A model generated the notes under the pieces. The model did not search any database, had not been told where the DNA came from, and saw nothing but the letters and a program-made list of their open reading frames with translations. 63,249 nucleotides of DNA from Clostridium sp. (GTDB taxonomy: Bacteria > Bacillota > Clostridia > Clostridiales > Clostridiaceae). Both the position numbers and the translations under genes were made by a program. Where the stretch lies: the NCBI RefSeq assembly GCF_016650035.1, contig NZ_JAENWM010000011.1, forward strand, positions 1 through 63,249, written 5' to 3'. Of this stretch, positions 46,237 through 55,431 are shown piece after piece; positions within the stretch are counted from its first letter, which is position 1; each line of letters starts with the position of its first letter.

Positions 46237-47050
46237 AAACTTATTTATTTTTGCTTTAGGGTTACTTATAATAGGGATTGTTACAATAAAAGTTGTAAGT
46301 GCGACGACGCAGACATTACCAATACCTAAAATTAATATTTCAGTTGATAATGCAAATACGCCAACTGAATATGTTGATAATATTAAGCTGTTAATGCTTC
46401 TTACAGTACTTACACTTTTACCTTCAATTATTATAATGTCTACTAGTTTCGTAAGAATTATTGTAGTTCTATCCTTATTTAAAAGTGCTATAGGTGTTCA
46501 GCAAGCAATTCCCAAAGAGGTTATAATTGGACTTGCACTATTTTTAACATTTTTCACTATGGCACCAACATTTGAAAAAGTAAATACTGAGGCTTTAACT
46601 CCTTATTTAAATAATCAAATAACTCAGGAGGTTGCCATAGAAAAAGGGTCTGCGCCTATGAGGGATTTTATGTTAAGACAGACTAGAACAAAGGATTTAA
46701 AACTATTTTTAGAAGTGGGACAGAAAGAGGATACAGTCCAGAACGAAGTTGATGCGCAGGGTAATGAAATACTTACAAACGGGAAACCTAAACTTACTTA
46801 TGATAAAGTACCGATGTATGTGGTGATTCCTTCTTTTATAATAAGCGAACTAAGAAGAGCTTTTGAGATGGGATTCCTTTTATTCATACCGTTTATTATA
46901 ATAGATATTGTTACGGGTAGTATACTTATGGCTATGGGAATGATGATGCTACCGCCAGTTATGATTTCGCTTCCTTTTAAATTATTGTTATTCATTATGG
47001 TAGATGGATGGAATCTACTTGTAAAATCACTTATTATGAGTTTTAGTTGA
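46220..47050 (+). CDS. fliP: FliP, flagellar export-gate protein
   Basis: FliP is a main part of the export gate core. It is 276 aa with an N-terminal signal-like hydrophobic segment, then four membrane helices. Family marks are STSFVRIIVVLSLFKSAIGV, QAIPKEVIIGLALFLTFFTM and FIIIDIVTGSILMAMGMMML. The position fliO-fliP-fliQ-fliR is standard. Confidence 0.96.
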   Translation: MKIKNKNLFIFALGLLIIGIVTIKVVSATTQTLPIPKINISVDNANTPTEYVDNIKLLMLLTVLTLLPSIIIMSTSFVRIIVVLSLFKSAIGVQQAIPKEVIIGLALFLTFFTMAPTFEKVNTEALTPYLNNQITQEVAIEKGSAPMRDFMLRQTRTKDLKLFLEVGQKEDTVQNEVDAQGNEILTNGKPKLTYDKVPMYVVIPSFIISELRRAFEMGFLLFIPFIIIDIVTGSILMAMGMMMLPPVMISLPFKLLLFIMVDGWNLLVKSLIMSFS

Positions 47051-47060
47051 GGTGAATTAA

Positions 47061-47330
47061 ATGACCGAAAGTATTGTTTTAACTGTAATAACAGATGCTA
47101 TTCAAACCGCAATATTGGTAGCTGGTCCAATTCTACTTACAGCGACTTTAGTAGGACTATTAATAAGTATATTTCAAGCCACTACTCAAATTCAAGAGCA
47201 GACACTTACTTTTGTGCCAAAGCTCCTTGCAGTAGCTTTAATGGGATTATTAATGGGTAGCTGGATGCTCCGCACCATAGTTGCTTTTACAACTAGGATT
47301 TTTGAGCTTATGGCTAATATGGGAGGATAG
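47061..47330 (+). CDS. fliQ: FliQ, flagellar export-gate protein
   Basis: An 89-aa protein with two membrane helices (about 15-40 and 50-75) and the family core AILVAGPILLTATLVGLLIS and FQATTQIQEQTLTFVPKLLA. It is part of the FliPQR gate. Confidence 0.96.
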   Translation: MTESIVLTVITDAIQTAILVAGPILLTATLVGLLISIFQATTQIQEQTLTFVPKLLAVALMGLLMGSWMLRTIVAFTTRIFELMANMGG

Positions 47331-47344
47331 GTGGAAATGTATTG

Positions 47345-49180
47345 ATGAATACTGCTTATTATTTAGGCTTTATAATGGTACTCCTTAGAATATCAGGATT
47401 TTTTATGAGTACACCAGTTTTCTTTCCTAAGTATTCTCCTCCAATGGTAAAGGTTGGATTTTGTGTTATGTTCACGTTTTTGATTTTACCTGGCGTTAAC
47501 TATGAAAATGTAAATTTAATTAATAATAACGAAACTCTAATAATATTTTTTATATCGGAGGTTATCACTGGTTTAACACTTGGATATATAACAAAGTTTT
47601 GCTTTTTCTCAGCACAGATGGCTGGACAACTTATGGATTTTCAAGTAGGATTTTCTATGATGAGTATATTTGATCCTGTATCGAATGAAAATGTTACACT
47701 GTTTGGGCGGTTACTTTACTGGACAAGTATAGTAATGTTTTTTGTTGTAGATGGTCATCATATGCTAATAAGGGCTATTATTGAATCTTTTAATGTTGTA
47801 AAGATTGGTAAGTTTATACTGCTGCAAGAAACAGCTATGATGATGGTAAAAGTTTTTATTCAGTTTTTTACACTTGGACTAAAAATTGCAATACCAATTA
47901 TACTCATAATTATTATAACGGATTTAAGTATGGGGTTAGTATCAAGAACTGTACCTTCGCTAAATATTATTATTTTAGGTATGCCAATAAAAATACTAGT
48001 AGGCTTAAGTTGTTTTATTTTAGTTTTACCGTCTGCACTAAAGTTAATAGTAAATTCTTTTTATCTTATTCCAGATATAATAAATGAGTTTTACAGGGTA
48101 ATACCACTACTTATTTTTATCTCGGCGGATAGTGGTGAAAAAACTGAAGATGCTACTCCTAAAAAGAAAGCAGACTCAAAGAAAAAGGGACAAGTAGCAA
48201 AGAGTAAGGAATTATCTTCTACCTTTACGCTTTTAACAGTTACACTTGTGATGATTTTATTAGGTTCTTATGCACTAAACAATTTAAAAGGCATATTAAG
48301 TCTTTTTTTAGGAAATTATTTAACATTGCCTCTTACTGAGTATACTGTAAGATCTGTACATCTAACTGCTATAATAAGATTTTGCCTTCTTATTTTACCA
48401 CTTGTGGTTCCTATTATGATTATGGGGATTATTGCAAGTTTAATACAATCGGGTTTTATATTTACGGGTGATCCACTTAAACCTGATATAAAAAAACTTA
48501 ATCCTATAAGTGGATTTAAAAAAATATTTTCTACAAGATCATTGGTGGAGTTAGTAAGAAATTTAATTATAGTGTCCACTATAGTTTATGTAGCTTATGA
48601 TTTTATTAATAGTAATTATTTAGATATAATGAATTACGGAAGCCTTAAAATAGAAGCCATTTTAGTGGTTTTTGGAAAATTGGTCCTAGAGATGTTTTTC
48701 AAAATCGCTATAATCATGCTTATAATATCCATAGCAGATTTTGCTTATCAGAAATATAAACATAACAAAGAATTAAAAATGAGTGTACAGGAAATTAAAG
48801 AAGAATATAAACAACAAGAAGGAGATCCACAAATCAAATCTAAGATAAGACAAAAGCAAAGAGAAATGGCCTCTAGTAGAATGATGCAGGAAGTTCCAGA
48901 TGCCACCGTGGTTATTACAAATCCAACACATATTGCAGTTGCCATTAAATATGAGGGGGGAGGAGAAGGTGCACCTATAGTTGTAGCCATAGGTGCAGAT
49001 AATATTGCTATAAAAATAAAAGAGATCGCAAAAGAGAATGATGTCCCAATTATTGAAAATAAACCGCTAGCAAGGTTAATATTTAAGGAACTCGAGATAG
49101 GATCTGAAATTCCAGCTGATATGTATGAAGCTGTGGCAGAAATACTAGCAATAGTATACAAATTAAAGAAAAGAAAGTAG
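47345..49180 (+). CDS. FliR-FlhB fusion, flagellar export-gate protein
   Basis: One reading frame of 611 aa contains two normally separate gate proteins. Residues 1 to about 258 are FliR (LLRISGFFMSTPVFFPKYSP, GQLMDFQVGFSMMSIFDP). From about 261 to the end it is FlhB, starting SGEKTEDATPKKKADSKKKG, with four membrane helices and the autocleavage site NPTH (about residue 526) in VVITNPTHIAVAIKYE. FlhB switches export from rod/hook to filament substrates after cleavage. Such fusions are known in several Clostridium species and fit the observed 1:1 contact of FlhB with the gate. ATG 47345 is chosen over the TTG at 47342. Confidence 0.95.
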   Translation: MNTAYYLGFIMVLLRISGFFMSTPVFFPKYSPPMVKVGFCVMFTFLILPGVNYENVNLINNNETLIIFFISEVITGLTLGYITKFCFFSAQMAGQLMDFQVGFSMMSIFDPVSNENVTLFGRLLYWTSIVMFFVVDGHHMLIRAIIESFNVVKIGKFILLQETAMMMVKVFIQFFTLGLKIAIPIILIIIITDLSMGLVSRTVPSLNIIILGMPIKILVGLSCFILVLPSALKLIVNSFYLIPDIINEFYRVIPLLIFISADSGEKTEDATPKKKADSKKKGQVAKSKELSSTFTLLTVTLVMILLGSYALNNLKGILSLFLGNYLTLPLTEYTVRSVHLTAIIRFCLLILPLVVPIMIMGIIASLIQSGFIFTGDPLKPDIKKLNPISGFKKIFSTRSLVELVRNLIIVSTIVYVAYDFINSNYLDIMNYGSLKIEAILVVFGKLVLEMFFKIAIIMLIISIADFAYQKYKHNKELKMSVQEIKEEYKQQEGDPQIKSKIRQKQREMASSRMMQEVPDATVVITNPTHIAVAIKYEGGGEGAPIVVAIGADNIAIKIKEIAKENDVPIIENKPLARLIFKELEIGSEIPADMYEAVAEILAIVYKLKKRK

Positions 49181-49183
49181 TGG

Positions 49184-51259
49184 ATGATAACTGTGGCTGA
49201 AAATACAAGATTCAAATTAAAAAATAATTTAGATATTCTAGTTGCCTTTGGTGTAATCGGTATTGTTTTAATGATAATCATTCCATTACCACCAAAGATT
49301 CTTGATGTAATAATAGCAATGAATATAACACTGGCAGTTGTAATTTTACTTTTAACAATGTTTACAACAGAAGTTTTGCAATTTTCAGTATTTCCAACCT
49401 TACTTCTTATAACAACACTTTTACGCCTTGGATTAAATATTTCATCTACAAGGTTAATACTCACAGAAGCTTATGCAGGTGATATAATTGAGGCTTTTGG
49501 TGAGTTTGTTGTGGGAGGAAATTATGTAGTCGGAATAATTATTTTCTTAATAATAATCATTATACAATTTATAGTTATTACAGCTGGTGCTGGTAGAGTT
49601 TCAGAAGTCTCTGCTAGATTTACATTAGATGCTATGCCAGGTAAACAGATGAGCATAGATGCAGACCTCAATGCAGGGGCTATAACTGAAGAAGAGGCAA
49701 GAGGGAGAAGAACAAAACTTCAGGATGAAGCTAGTTTTTATGGAGCTATGGATGGAGCTTCCAAGTTCGTAAAGGGAGATGCTATAGCTGGTATAATTGT
49801 TACTATAATCAACATTTTTGGTGGGATAATTATAGGTGTTGTAATGCTTGGAATGCCAATTTCCGAGGCTACCTCGACTTATGTTAGGCTTACAGTAGGG
49901 GATGGTCTTGTAGGGCAGATTCCGGCGCTTTTAATATCAGTTGCTTCTGGTATTCTGGTTACAAGATCTGGTAGCACTACAAATTTAGGAACTCAAATAA
50001 CTTCGCAGCTTACGGCTTTTCCAAAGGTTATTGCACTGGCATCAGTTGTATTATTAGTTTTGGCTGCAATTCCAGGAATGCCCCACCTTGTTTTTATAGT
50101 ACTATCTATAATTACTGCAACAAGTTCATATTTTCTCTTTAAAGATGAAAAGGATCAAAAGATAATTAGAATAGAAAACGATGAACAAGAAAATTATGAA
50201 ACTGAAAATAGAGAACCTGAAGATGTAATGAATTTGATTTCTGTGGAGACTATGGAAATAGAAATAGGATATGGACTCATTCCCTTAGCAGATGAGGCTA
50301 CTGGAGGAGATTTACTTCAAAGAATTGCCTCAGTAAGAAGGCAGTGTGCATTAGAGATGGGAATTGTTGTTCAGCCCATTAGAATTAAAGATAATTTGCA
50401 GCTTAAAACAAATGAATACGTAGTTAAAATTCGCGGAACTGTGATAATTAAAGGAGACTTAATGCCAAGTATGCTTCTATGCATTGATCCAAGTTCTGAA
50501 GATATTAATATACACGGTATTAAAACCATTGAACCAACCTTTGGACTGCCTGCTGTGTGGATAAACAATGATCAAAGGGAAGATGCGGAAATCAAGGGAC
50601 TCACAGTTGTGGATCCAACTACTGTAATGGTAACTCATTTAACAGAAACTATTAAGAGTCATGCCTTTGAACTGTTAGGTAGGCAAGAAACTAAGCTTCT
50701 AATTGATTCAGTGAAAGAGAAATATGATACCGTAGTTGACGAGCTAATACCAGATCTTATGACTATTGGTGAGATACAAAAGGTACTTCAAAGTTTACTT
50801 AAAGAAAGAGTAGCTATAAAGGATATGGTTACAATTTTAGAGTCCTTAGCAGATAATTCTAGGATAACTAAGGATATAGAAGTATTAACAGAATACGTAC
50901 GTTTTTCACTTGGAAGAAGTATTTGTAATGGACTAGTTGATGAAAATGGGAGTATAACAATCATAACACTTTCACCTGAAGTTGAGAATGCTATATCTAA
51001 CAATATTCAGAAGTCCATACAAGGTTCTTTTCCAGCAGTAGATCCTGATACTACAGGCAAGATATTAAATTCTATTAAAAATAATATTAGCACGATTTAT
51101 TTTCATAATAATCAACCGGTAATACTGGTATCTCCAAAGATAAGACCAGCATTTAGGCGACTTATTGAAATGGTGTTTCCGAGTATTACAGTGCTTTCTC
51201 TTAATGAGATACCAAATGAAGTGGAGATTAAAACTGAAGGAGTTGTGACTCTACAATGA
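49184..51259 (+). CDS. flhA: FlhA, flagellar export-gate protein
   Basis: FlhA forms the nonameric ring of the export gate. It is 691 aa with eight N-terminal membrane helices (about 20-310), the FHIPEP region (SARFTLDAMPGKQMSIDADL, the family signature) and a large cytoplasmic domain that binds chaperone-substrate complexes. The start may be ATG 49184 or GTG 49193; the ribosome site is weak either way. The end overlaps flhF by 4 bp. Confidence 0.97.
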   Translation: MITVAENTRFKLKNNLDILVAFGVIGIVLMIIIPLPPKILDVIIAMNITLAVVILLLTMFTTEVLQFSVFPTLLLITTLLRLGLNISSTRLILTEAYAGDIIEAFGEFVVGGNYVVGIIIFLIIIIIQFIVITAGAGRVSEVSARFTLDAMPGKQMSIDADLNAGAITEEEARGRRTKLQDEASFYGAMDGASKFVKGDAIAGIIVTIINIFGGIIIGVVMLGMPISEATSTYVRLTVGDGLVGQIPALLISVASGILVTRSGSTTNLGTQITSQLTAFPKVIALASVVLLVLAAIPGMPHLVFIVLSIITATSSYFLFKDEKDQKIIRIENDEQENYETENREPEDVMNLISVETMEIEIGYGLIPLADEATGGDLLQRIASVRRQCALEMGIVVQPIRIKDNLQLKTNEYVVKIRGTVIIKGDLMPSMLLCIDPSSEDINIHGIKTIEPTFGLPAVWINNDQREDAEIKGLTVVDPTTVMVTHLTETIKSHAFELLGRQETKLLIDSVKEKYDTVVDELIPDLMTIGEIQKVLQSLLKERVAIKDMVTILESLADNSRITKDIEVLTEYVRFSLGRSICNGLVDENGSITIITLSPEVENAISNNIQKSIQGSFPAVDPDTTGKILNSIKNNISTIYFHNNQPVILVSPKIRPAFRRLIEMVFPSITVLSLNEIPNEVEIKTEGVVTLQ

Positions 51260-52482
51260 TTATAAAACGATATGTAGTTAACAATATGAATGAGGCTATG
51301 ACAAGGATAAGGTATGAACTAGGCATGGATGCGGTAATTATAAGCCAAAGAAAAATCCGAAAGCCGGGAATAAAAGGTTTATTTTCTCCGAAGATTGTTG
51401 AAGTAACGGTTGCTGTTGAAAATGAAATAAATACAGAGCAGAAAAATGTAAAAGATAGCATTGAAGCAATTAAAAAAGTTGTTCAGAAAGAAAGTGCAAT
51501 TAGTGGTTACCATAAAGAAGGCACAGAACAGAATAATGTAGTACATAATATTCCTATAAATGATGAGGATACCAGTAATAATTCCTCAAAACACATAATG
51601 GATGAAATGAAAGAAATGAAAAATATGATTAACGAACTAGCGAATTCTAATTCGCTCGCAAATGCTAACAAACAGGAAACTAATTGTAGTAATGAATCTA
51701 AAAGCTCAATAGGGCAAATACTTGAAGACAATGATGTAGATGGACAAAATATTGATTATATATTGAAGAAAATAGATGAAGCTTATGTAGAACCGAGTGG
51801 ATCTGAGTCAAACGAAACTGAAATCACCCAAATCGAAAAGACAAAGATTGTGTTAAAAGATATGATTCATGTTACTAAACCAGAATTACAAGGTAGAATA
51901 GTACTGGTAGGGCCAACAGGTGTAGGTAAAACTACTACTATTGCAAAACTTGCAGGAAGACTTGCACTAGTTGAGAAAAAAAAGGTAGGATTAATTACTG
52001 TAGATACTTATAGAATCGGTGCAGTAGAGCAGCTAAAAACTTACGCAGATATTATGGACATACCTTTTAGCGTTGTATATAATATGAATGATATGGACAA
52101 GGAAATTGAAGGGATGAGTGATCGAGAGGTAATTTTAATTGATACTACAGGACGTAGTAGTAAAAATAAAATGCAAATCTCTGAACTTCGAACATTTGTA
52201 GAAAAGGCTGATACCGAAAATATCCATTTAGTGCTAAGTTCTACAACAAAGAACAAAGATATTAAATATATTATTGAAGGATATCAAATTTTACATTATA
52301 ATAGTATAATAGTAACTAAATTAGACGAAACTTCCACTTATGGTTCCATACTTAATATACTTAGGCTTGCGAAAATACCGTTAAGCTTTGTGACAACGGG
52401 TCAAAACGTACCTGATGATATTAAGGAACTATCCAAGGACAAGCTTGTTAGTCTTATTTTAGGAGAGGATACTATATGCTAG
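51256..52482 (+). CDS. flhF: FlhF, SRP-type GTPase for flagellar placement
   Basis: FlhF is an SRP-family GTPase controlling flagellar number or position. It is 408 aa: a basic B domain (1-85, MIIKRYVVNNMNEAMTRIRY), a long variable linker, and the NG domain with P-loop VGPTGVGKTTTIAKLAG, LITVDTYRIGAVEQLKTYA, DTTGRS and TKLDETS. The ATGA overlap with flhA indicates coupling. Confidence 0.95.
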   Translation: MIIKRYVVNNMNEAMTRIRYELGMDAVIISQRKIRKPGIKGLFSPKIVEVTVAVENEINTEQKNVKDSIEAIKKVVQKESAISGYHKEGTEQNNVVHNIPINDEDTSNNSSKHIMDEMKEMKNMINELANSNSLANANKQETNCSNESKSSIGQILEDNDVDGQNIDYILKKIDEAYVEPSGSESNETEITQIEKTKIVLKDMIHVTKPELQGRIVLVGPTGVGKTTTIAKLAGRLALVEKKKVGLITVDTYRIGAVEQLKTYADIMDIPFSVVYNMNDMDKEIEGMSDREVILIDTTGRSSKNKMQISELRTFVEKADTENIHLVLSSTTKNKDIKYIIEGYQILHYNSIIVTKLDETSTYGSILNILRLAKIPLSFVTTGQNVPDDIKELSKDKLVSLILGEDTIC

Positions 52483-53339
52483 ATCAAGCACAAAGACTTA
52501 GACAAATGGCAGTGCAAAACGTTTCAAATAATGCCACGAGTAAGCCTAGAATTATAACTGTTACCTCTGGTAAAGGAGGAGTTGGAAAAAGTAATATAGT
52601 AGTAAATTTATCTATTGCACTCCAAAAGATGGGTAAGAAGGTTATGATTTTTGATGCGGATATAGGGATGGGAAATGATGATATTATAATGGGATGTTCT
52701 TCTAGATATAATGTTTTTGATGTTATAAGTAAAGGCAAAGAAATTCAGGATGTTGTTCTAACTGGACCTTTTGGGGTGAAACTTCTAGCAGGTGGTTCAG
52801 CACTTACAAAAGTTGAGGATATAACAGAAATTGAAAGAAATTTGTTTTTAAATAAGCTCTCAGCTTTAACAGGATTTGATTACATAATAATGGACACGGG
52901 TGCTGGTGTAAATAAAAGTGTTTTGGGATTTATTGCTTGCTCAGAAGATTTAGTAATAGTAACCACGCCAGAACCTACATCACTAACTGATGCATATAGT
53001 CTGCTTAAGGCTGTTAAACATTTTAACATTAAAGATTCTGCTAAGGTTATAGTAAATAGATCTCTAGATAACAAGGAAGCATACCTTACCTATAATAAAT
53101 TTAATAATGCTGTTACTAAATTTCTTGGCATGGAGCTAGAGTATTTAGGTAAAATAAGTGAAGATAAGAAATTAGCTTATGCAGTAAGAACACAACAACC
53201 AGTAATTATAAGCTACCCGAATTCTGAAGTAGCTCAGGATATAAACAGAATTGCAAGAGAAATCGAGGGTAATAGCCACAAACCAAGTGGTATGGGGGTA
53301 GAAGGTTTGTTTAAGAAAATCTTCAGCATTTTTTCATAA
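52476..53339 (+). CDS. flhG: FlhG, MinD-like ATPase (YlxH)
   Basis: FlhG is a MinD/ParA-type ATPase that stimulates FlhF and helps C-ring assembly. It is 287 aa. The deviant Walker A is TSGKGGVGKSNIVVNLS, and DADIGMGNDDII and DTGAGVNKSV are conserved. The N-terminal DQAQRLRQMA motif is the known FlhF-activating segment. It overlaps flhF by 7 bp. Confidence 0.95.
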   Translation: MLDQAQRLRQMAVQNVSNNATSKPRIITVTSGKGGVGKSNIVVNLSIALQKMGKKVMIFDADIGMGNDDIIMGCSSRYNVFDVISKGKEIQDVVLTGPFGVKLLAGGSALTKVEDITEIERNLFLNKLSALTGFDYIIMDTGAGVNKSVLGFIACSEDLVIVTTPEPTSLTDAYSLLKAVKHFNIKDSAKVIVNRSLDNKEAYLTYNKFNNAVTKFLGMELEYLGKISEDKKLAYAVRTQQPVIISYPNSEVAQDINRIAREIEGNSHKPSGMGVEGLFKKIFSIFS

Positions 53340-53351
53340 GGGGTGGGGGCA

Positions 53352-53996
53352 ATGACTAAAGTGGATTTTATCATAAATAAGAAGTTAGAAATATTAGTTG
53401 GAGAGGAATATTTTAAGAGTAATATACAAGATATAACAGAACAATATATAGCAATTAGCATTCCTATTAATTCAGGAGAATATCTTCCACTGTCTAAGGG
53501 GACTTTGATAGATGTAATTTATTATGAAGAAGAAAATCTATATAAATTTAAGTCAGTAGTTATAGGACGTAAATTTGAAAATATACCTATTTTACTTATA
53601 GCAAATCCTGTGGAAATAAAAAAAATTCAGAGAAGGAAATATGTTAGAGTATCTACAATAGGTAAAATTAAATATATAAATCTTAAAAATGAGCAAAGGA
53701 CGAGTCCTAGTACTATACAAGATAGCGAATATTCGAAGGCTATATTACTAGATTTAAGTGGTGGTGGCATGAAGGTTAAAATCACAGAAGAAATTAAATT
53801 GACAGAATTTCTTTTGGTATGTTTAACTATTAATAATGAAGACATACTTATAGTAGGACAAGCAATGCGAATCGTTAAAGATGATGAAGGTAGATTTAAT
53901 TGTGGACTAAGTTTTAAATTCTTAGATAATGCTACTCGTGAAAAAATTATTAAGCTCACATTTCAACTTATGAGAGAACAGATGAAAAAAAGTTAG
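53352..53996 (+). CDS. PilZ-domain c-di-GMP receptor (YpfA/YcgR type)
   Basis: A 214-aa protein with an N-terminal YcgR-like domain (1-95) and a C-terminal PilZ domain. The c-di-GMP site is visible as QRRKYVRV (RxxxR) and DLSGGGMKV (DxSxxG). Homologues act as motor brakes (YcgR, DgrA/YpfA). In this operon it would let c-di-GMP slow the motor. ATG 53352 follows GGGGTGGGGG. No c-di-GMP riboswitch was seen in the window. Confidence 0.9.
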   Translation: MTKVDFIINKKLEILVGEEYFKSNIQDITEQYIAISIPINSGEYLPLSKGTLIDVIYYEEENLYKFKSVVIGRKFENIPILLIANPVEIKKIQRRKYVRVSTIGKIKYINLKNEQRTSPSTIQDSEYSKAILLDLSGGGMKVKITEEIKLTEFLLVCLTINNEDILIVGQAMRIVKDDEGRFNCGLSFKFLDNATREKIIKLTFQLMREQMKKS

Positions 53997-54008
53997 GGAG
54001 GCGTAGAT

Positions 54009-54737
54009 ATGTCCATAGCAAGTGTAGCTTCTGCACGCGAACAAATTGTGAAACAACATATACCTCTAGTTAAATATATTGCGTCTAGAGTAATAATTGG
54101 TAAAACTAAATATGTTGAATATGAAGATTTAATTAGTTATGGTATGCTAGGACTTATGGATGCACTAGGGAAATTTGATGATACTAAAGGTATGAAGTTT
54201 TCAAGCTATGCATCAATTAGGATAAAGGGATCTATGATTGATGAACTCAGGCGAAATAGCCCTATATCTAAAGGTGCAATGGATAAGCTAAACAAATATA
54301 ATGGAGCTATTGAAAGGCTACAAAAACGTCTTTATAGAGAACCACTAAATCATGAAATAGCATGCGAACTAAATATTACAATTGATGAGGTTGCTGGCAT
54401 TGAGAATACCATAAATTATATATCGATAGTATCACTTGAAGATTTAATATTTTCTGATGAGGATGACATGCCACTTAGTGGTACAATAAAAGATGATAAG
54501 AGTCCAAGTCCAGAAAAAACTCTAGAAGAAAAAGAGCAAATTGAATACTTAGCGCTAGGTCTTGATCACCTAAAGGAAAAAGATAAATTGGTTATAACCC
54601 TTTATTATTATGAAGGGCTTACTTTAAAAGAAATAGGAAACATATTAAGTGTATCTGAATCAAGAGTTTGTCAACTTCATAGTAGGGCCCTTATAAATCT
54701 AAGAAAAGCTCTAGCAAAACTAAAATATGAAATATAA
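54009..54737 (+). CDS. fliA: Sigma-D, flagellar RNA polymerase sigma factor (FliA/SigD)
   Basis: A sigma-28 family factor of 242 aa. Region 2 includes YEDLISYGMLGLMDALGKFD and KFSSYASIRIKGSMIDELRR, region 3 follows, and region 4 has LTLKEIGNILSVSESRVCQL. It should recognise the TAAA-N16-CGATAT sites at 17318, 25184, 31383 and 31828 in this window and is inhibited by FlgM (17404). It starts behind GGGAGG. Confidence 0.96.
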   Translation: MSIASVASAREQIVKQHIPLVKYIASRVIIGKTKYVEYEDLISYGMLGLMDALGKFDDTKGMKFSSYASIRIKGSMIDELRRNSPISKGAMDKLNKYNGAIERLQKRLYREPLNHEIACELNITIDEVAGIENTINYISIVSLEDLIFSDEDDMPLSGTIKDDKSPSPEKTLEEKEQIEYLALGLDHLKEKDKLVITLYYYEGLTLKEIGNILSVSESRVCQLHSRALINLRKALAKLKYEI

Positions 54738-54766
54738 TATAATTTTTAAAAAATGGAGTGAATTAT

Positions 54767-55231
54767 ATGCCATGGTTGTTGATTTTTATTGGATTAATTC
54801 TTGTGATTTTAAATGTCTTAGCTATAAAAAAACACAATAGATCCTTTAATGGAGTGCTAGGGAACGCTATGGGAAATATTAATGATGAAGATATTAGAAT
54901 AGGAGAACTTAGACGAGAATTTTCTGAAAGTATTTTAGAACTTCAAAGTGAAATAATGGATATGAAAAGGATTATGGGAACAAATATCGAATTACATAAT
55001 AATAGTAATGAATTACATAAAACAAGTGAATTACCTAAAGAAGATAGTGAGATAATGTATAATAAAAAAGAAAGTATAATAGCTGAAACAAATATTAGTA
55101 ATAGTAATAGTGAGAAAACCCAGCAAATAATAAAATTATTTGAGGAAGGATACTCTGAGGATTCAATATCAGAAATGCTACATCTAGGTAAGGGGGAAGT
55201 GCTATTAATAAAGGATTTATATATAAGATAA
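54767..55231 (+). CDS. DUF6115/SwrB-like membrane protein
   Basis: A 154-aa protein with one N-terminal membrane helix (WLLIFIGLILVILNVLAI), a coiled-coil and Asn/Glu-rich middle, and a C-terminal segment QQIIKLFEEGYSEDSISEML with HLGKGEVLLI, a helix-turn-helix-like DUF6115 motif. The position directly after sigma-D is that of SwrB in Bacillus, which promotes assembly of the basal body. The architecture also matches. The name remains tentative. ATG 54767 is preferred to GTG 54758, which overlaps the ribosome site. Confidence 0.75.
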   Translation: MPWLLIFIGLILVILNVLAIKKHNRSFNGVLGNAMGNINDEDIRIGELRREFSESILELQSEIMDMKRIMGTNIELHNNSNELHKTSELPKEDSEIMYNKKESIIAETNISNSNSEKTQQIIKLFEEGYSEDSISEMLHLGKGEVLLIKDLYIR

Positions 55232-55431
55232 AAAAAATAATAGACTTTCTAAGTGATAGAAAACTTTTAATAGGAATAGGCATAGGTATGATTTTATCAA
55301 CTATTTTATTAAGTGGTGCAAAGATAAATTATGAAATGAGTAAAGGAAAAATTGAAATAAAAGCTAGAGGATATGGAATGCGTTATCCTGATGAAATGCC
55401 AATTATTACTAATAAGGATGTGGAAAAATGA
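55204..55431 (+). CDS. Small membrane protein between SwrB-like gene and flgG, probable ATT start
   Basis: A frame without ATG near its start reads MNKGFIYKIKKIIDFLSD if ATT 55204 initiates, then a membrane helix (LLIGIGIGMILSTILLSGA) and a polar tail ending in KARGYGMRYPDEMPIITNKD; 75 aa in all. The ribosome site AAGGGGG lies 7 bases before ATT 55204, and the stop overlaps the next ATG as ATGA, so translation is almost certain somewhere in this frame. The next in-frame ATG (55288) would cut through the membrane helix. The tail resembles short MltG-type (YceG-like) membrane proteins of clostridia, low confidence. It overlaps the previous gene by 28 bp. Confidence 0.65.
   Translation: MNKGFIYKIKKIIDFLSDRKLLIGIGIGMILSTILLSGAKINYEMSKGKIEIKARGYGMRYPDEMPIITNKDVEK

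Noticed and set aside
48748-49464. 238-aa minus-strand frame
   Set aside because: Antisense across the end of fliR-flhB and the start of flhA; no ribosome site or recognisable domain.
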